This document shows positions 62,901-64,000 of a stretch of DNA of 64,000 nucleotides, in pieces (positions within the stretch are counted from its first letter, which is position 1; each line of letters starts with the position of its first letter). The notes beneath the pieces are model-generated. The model saw nothing but the letters and a program-made list of their open reading frames with translations, made no database searches and was not told the DNA's origin. The translations under genes were made by a program, and so were the position numbers. Origin of the DNA: Terriglobales bacterium. GTDB taxonomy: Bacteria; Acidobacteriota; Terriglobia; Terriglobales; Acidobacteriaceae. The DNA lies in NCBI GenBank assembly GCA_035567895.1, contig DATMPC010000028.1, positions 124,001-188,000 of the forward strand. The letters are read 5' to 3'.

Positions 62901-63356
62901 GTGAATTGACGTGCCGCGAACGACGTCAAACATCTCGTTAGTAAGCGGATCGGAGCCTTGAATGCGTCCGTCAGGCGTCAAAACGTGCAGCCATTCCGGG
63001 TATAGCAGGTCGATTTGCGGCAGATATTCCTTCAGCGAAGAGTACGCACCCTTGTCCCAGGTGACGTAAAACGCTGCGCGTAAGCCCTCATCTTCGTTCA
63101 GTGGAACCTGCGAAGGCGGTTTTTTCGTCTTGCGATGCGATCCGCGAGCAGGGCCAGCGTGCTTTTTTGTGTCGCGAACGGGCTTATAAGTACGCTTGGT
63201 TTCGGGCCAAATCGTCTGCGGTAGAGCCTCAGAACGCAGCGATGTGTACATGAAAACGGCCACAACAAGCGTAATTACGATCCCGGAAATGTGCATTAGC
63301 AGGCGCAGATTGCGCCAGCGCTTGAGTTGTGGATCGTAAAAAACCGGCTTGGCCAT
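59916..63356 (-). CDS. GH18-polysaccharide deacetylase-GT2 fusion protein
   Basis: 1146 residues. An N-terminal membrane helix near residue 20-40; a GH18-like domain (about 85-450) with VSVDFEDFPRTAQPAFNALI near 222 and LILMNYDEHQ; a NodB-type deacetylase (about 490-690) with IAITFDDGPDPTYTPQIL, EIGNHTLTHPN, FFRPPYSID and IILLHDGGGD; a membrane helix near 725; then a GT2 processive synthase (about 765-1000) with AVLIPAYNEEKVIERTI, VIDDGSKDRT, GIDADTVI and RQRFRWSFGI (QxxRW); and C-terminal helices. It could make, deacetylate and trim a beta-linked aminosugar polymer. The start is ATG 63356. Confidence 0.9.
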   Translation of the reverse strand: MAKPVFYDPQLKRWRNLRLLMHISGIVITLVVAVFMYTSLRSEALPQTIWPETKRTYKPVRDTKKHAGPARGSHRKTKKPPSQVPLNEDEGLRAAFYVTWDKGAYSSLKEYLPQIDLLYPEWLHVLTPDGRIQGSDPLTNEMFDVVRGTSIHQVDDQVMPLIRQTKADIEVFPLVNNFDPASGKWLQNVGDFFGNADGRANFRRQLLTFLASDNKFKGVSVDFEDFPRTAQPAFNALIGEMAADLHGRGLKMYINVPADDDDFNYKYLADNSDGLILMNYDEHQSESKAGPVASHAFFVGNIQKALKIIPRDKLIIAIGNYGYEWGNKPVECPEGTHSTVCNLSVQDAWIRSAESETPIDLDSDSLNPHFAYDEDDGTTHQIWFLDAVTALNQMRAARNMGIRTFALWRLGSEDRSLWEIWDKPRASDPVTKLAEVPSGPDVSIEGRGEILRIMQRPSPGKRTVVVDPDSELVTEEHFTKLPNPYQLEAYGYKEKKIAITFDDGPDPTYTPQILDVLKRKHALATFFLIGIPSENDPGLVKRIYDEGHEIGNHTLTHPNIEEISPWRFETEINVTERLFGAKLGVKPRFFRPPYSIDQEPDTADQVKPLELTQEMGYITVGDKIDPSDWSMSPRYSAEQIAENVFKNLDKGNIILLHDGGGDRTQTVKALPAIIDGIRARGYEIVPVSTLIDQTRAQVMPELTAPREVWAARVDNLAFWMFSIVLIGVQMIFFLGDILMTGRLLIIGALATTDRIRGSSSQNLDPKFQPPVAVLIPAYNEEKVIERTIRSVLASHYANLRVIVIDDGSKDRTLEIATNKFQNEINAGRVIVLTKPNSGKAEALNYGLEHVTEDFYVGIDADTVIAREAIARLIPHFADQRIGAVAGNAKVGNRVNIWTRWQALEYITSQNFERRALDLLGAVTVVPGALGAWRTETVRKAGGYHVNTVAEDADLTMNMLRSGYRVIYEDRALAYTEAPVSARGLMRQRFRWSFGILQAVWKHRGALLRRGALGWFALPNIVIFQIMLPLVSPLIDVMFVVSALWYLIDRHFHPYAANPATFQKLVIYFVSFLIIDFLASSLAFALERRDPRQHEDYWLLADIWIQRFTYRQVFSVVLFKTIKRAIDGRAFSWEKLERTAALSHGGD

Positions 63357-63371
63357 GCGGAATCAGCTACT

Positions 63372-63488
63372 AAGCTGCTAAGCTTCTGAGCTTTTAAGCG
63401 TTGTTAACGACACGAAAAGTGCGCCTGGAAGATGTCAATTTCGTTGCATAAAGCTTAACAGCTTAGAAGCCTAGGAGCTTAGCAGCTT
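63372..63488. repeat. Palindrome of AAGCTTCTAAG words between divergent genes
   Basis: AAGCTGCTAAGCTTCTGAGC from about 63372 mirrors a right arm ending GAGCTTAGCAGCTT at 63488. It lies between the divergent fusion-protein and GT39-like genes, and its right arm ends at the possible TTG start at 63487. Confidence 0.7.
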
Positions 63489-64000
63489 GTTTTCCCGCAA
63501 CAAAGTGTACTTCTTAGTCCTGACTTTGCTGGGATTTGCGCTGCGCGGATACTTCCTGCACTGGCATTTCCTCTTCGAGGGCGACTCGCTGGTCTACGGC
63601 GATTTGGCCAAAAACTGGCTTTTGCACGGCGTTTACGGCATAACGGACAACGGCCAGGTGATGCCGGTGGACATCCGAATGCCTGGATATCCAGCGTTTT
63701 TGGCCGCAATTTTCAGGCTTTTTGGCATTGAACACTACGGCGCAGTGGTGCTTACGCAGCTTGGAATTGATCTCGCAACGTGCTTTCTGATCGCTGCAGG
63801 CGCGCGCCGATTGTGGTCTGAGAGTGCGGGAAAGATCGCTTTTGCGCTGGCCGTGCTGTGTCCTTTCACGGCGAACTACACCGCAACTCCCTTACCAGAG
63901 ACCATCGCGATCTTTGGAGCGGCCTTCGCGCTCTTCTTTGCGCTTAGTGCGGTACAGAAAATGCGTCGCGCTCCATCCTGGGATGTCGCTCATTCCTTCG
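63487..64000 (+). CDS. Membrane glycosyltransferase (GT39/ArnT-like), 5' part
   Basis: Open to the right edge (171 codons seen). The start may be TTG 63487 or GTG 63505. The N-terminus is a membrane helix (VYFLVLTLLGFALRGYFL), then an acidic first loop (FEGDSLVYGDLAKNWLLHG) and PVDIRMPGYPAFLAAIF, the layout of GT39/PMT-type transferases that use polyprenyl-phosphate sugars. At least three more membrane segments follow. It is cut by the window end. Confidence 0.7.
   Translation, partial: MFSRNKVYFLVLTLLGFALRGYFLHWHFLFEGDSLVYGDLAKNWLLHGVYGITDNGQVMPVDIRMPGYPAFLAAIFRLFGIEHYGAVVLTQLGIDLATCFLIAAGARRLWSESAGKIAFALAVLCPFTANYTATPLPETIAIFGAAFALFFALSAVQKMRRAPSWDVAHSF

Overview
The window looks like a chromosomal segment of a Gram-negative acidobacterium of the Koribacter/Terriglobales type. 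This is inferred from gene content, not from a marker gene. Supporting signs are an ADOP-type duplicated MacB/FtsX permease, a eukaryote-like Ser/Thr kinase fused to a TolB-like domain and TPRs, a PEP-CTERM protein, lipid A/Kdo genes (lpxK, waaA, kdsB), and many intergenic hairpin elements. No rRNA is present. One tRNA (Met, CAT anticodon) lies at 45280-45356.

Layout. 1-3.0 kb: the end of an AraC-type regulator, a small ABM-fold monooxygenase, and the coupled lpxK/waaA pair. 3.2-12.3 kb: ADOP permease, exported amidohydrolase, a PEP-CTERM protein behind a textbook sigma-54 promoter, the kinase-TolB-TPR protein, and an exported protein with kinase-like motifs. 12.5-15.5 kb: a PLD-like protein, an exported protein whose 5' end is invaded by a 221-bp inverted-repeat element, and a secreted metallophosphoesterase. 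15.7-23.7 kb: the GDP-mannose/phosphohexose genes manA, manC and manB, then a Ste24-type M48 protease, P5C dehydrogenase and glyA. 23.7-36.1 kb: exported and lipoprotein genes, then a tightly coupled sensory operon (exported protein, family-5 solute-binding protein, NtrY-like kinase, NtrC-like regulator), an HD-GYP protein and a degenerate histidine-kinase-like protein. 36.2-38.6 kb: MATE and VIT1/CCC1 transporters.

The 38.7-45.1 kb stretch is accessory. It holds a hipBA module behind four tandem copies of a dyad operator, an orphan phage terminase pair, and small hypothetical genes, followed by the tRNA. 45.8-49.1 kb: kdsB, a methyltransferase, and a rhomboid protease with zinc ribbon and TPRs. 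49.4-56.7 kb: multicopper oxidase, DUF2255, small exported and membrane proteins, a Tat-exported protein gene split by one in-frame TGA, a vanadium-haloperoxidase-like protein, and a single-domain response regulator. 56.9-64 kb: an exported hypothetical, a BCS1-like AAA ATPase, a very large GH18-deacetylase-GT2 fusion, and the start of a GT39-like membrane protein.

The most notable unexplained structure is a set of long imperfect palindromes in intergenic gaps, built from short words such as ACACGGAGG, ACGAAGG or AAGCTTCTAAG. They occur at 27.5, 45.5-45.8, 46.6, 47.5-47.7, 59.8 and 63.4 kb. A different hairpin element lies at 57.9-58.1 kb and REP-like words recur at 42.8, 52.2, 52.9 and 57.7 kb. 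All functional calls come from reading motifs by eye; no database search was run.
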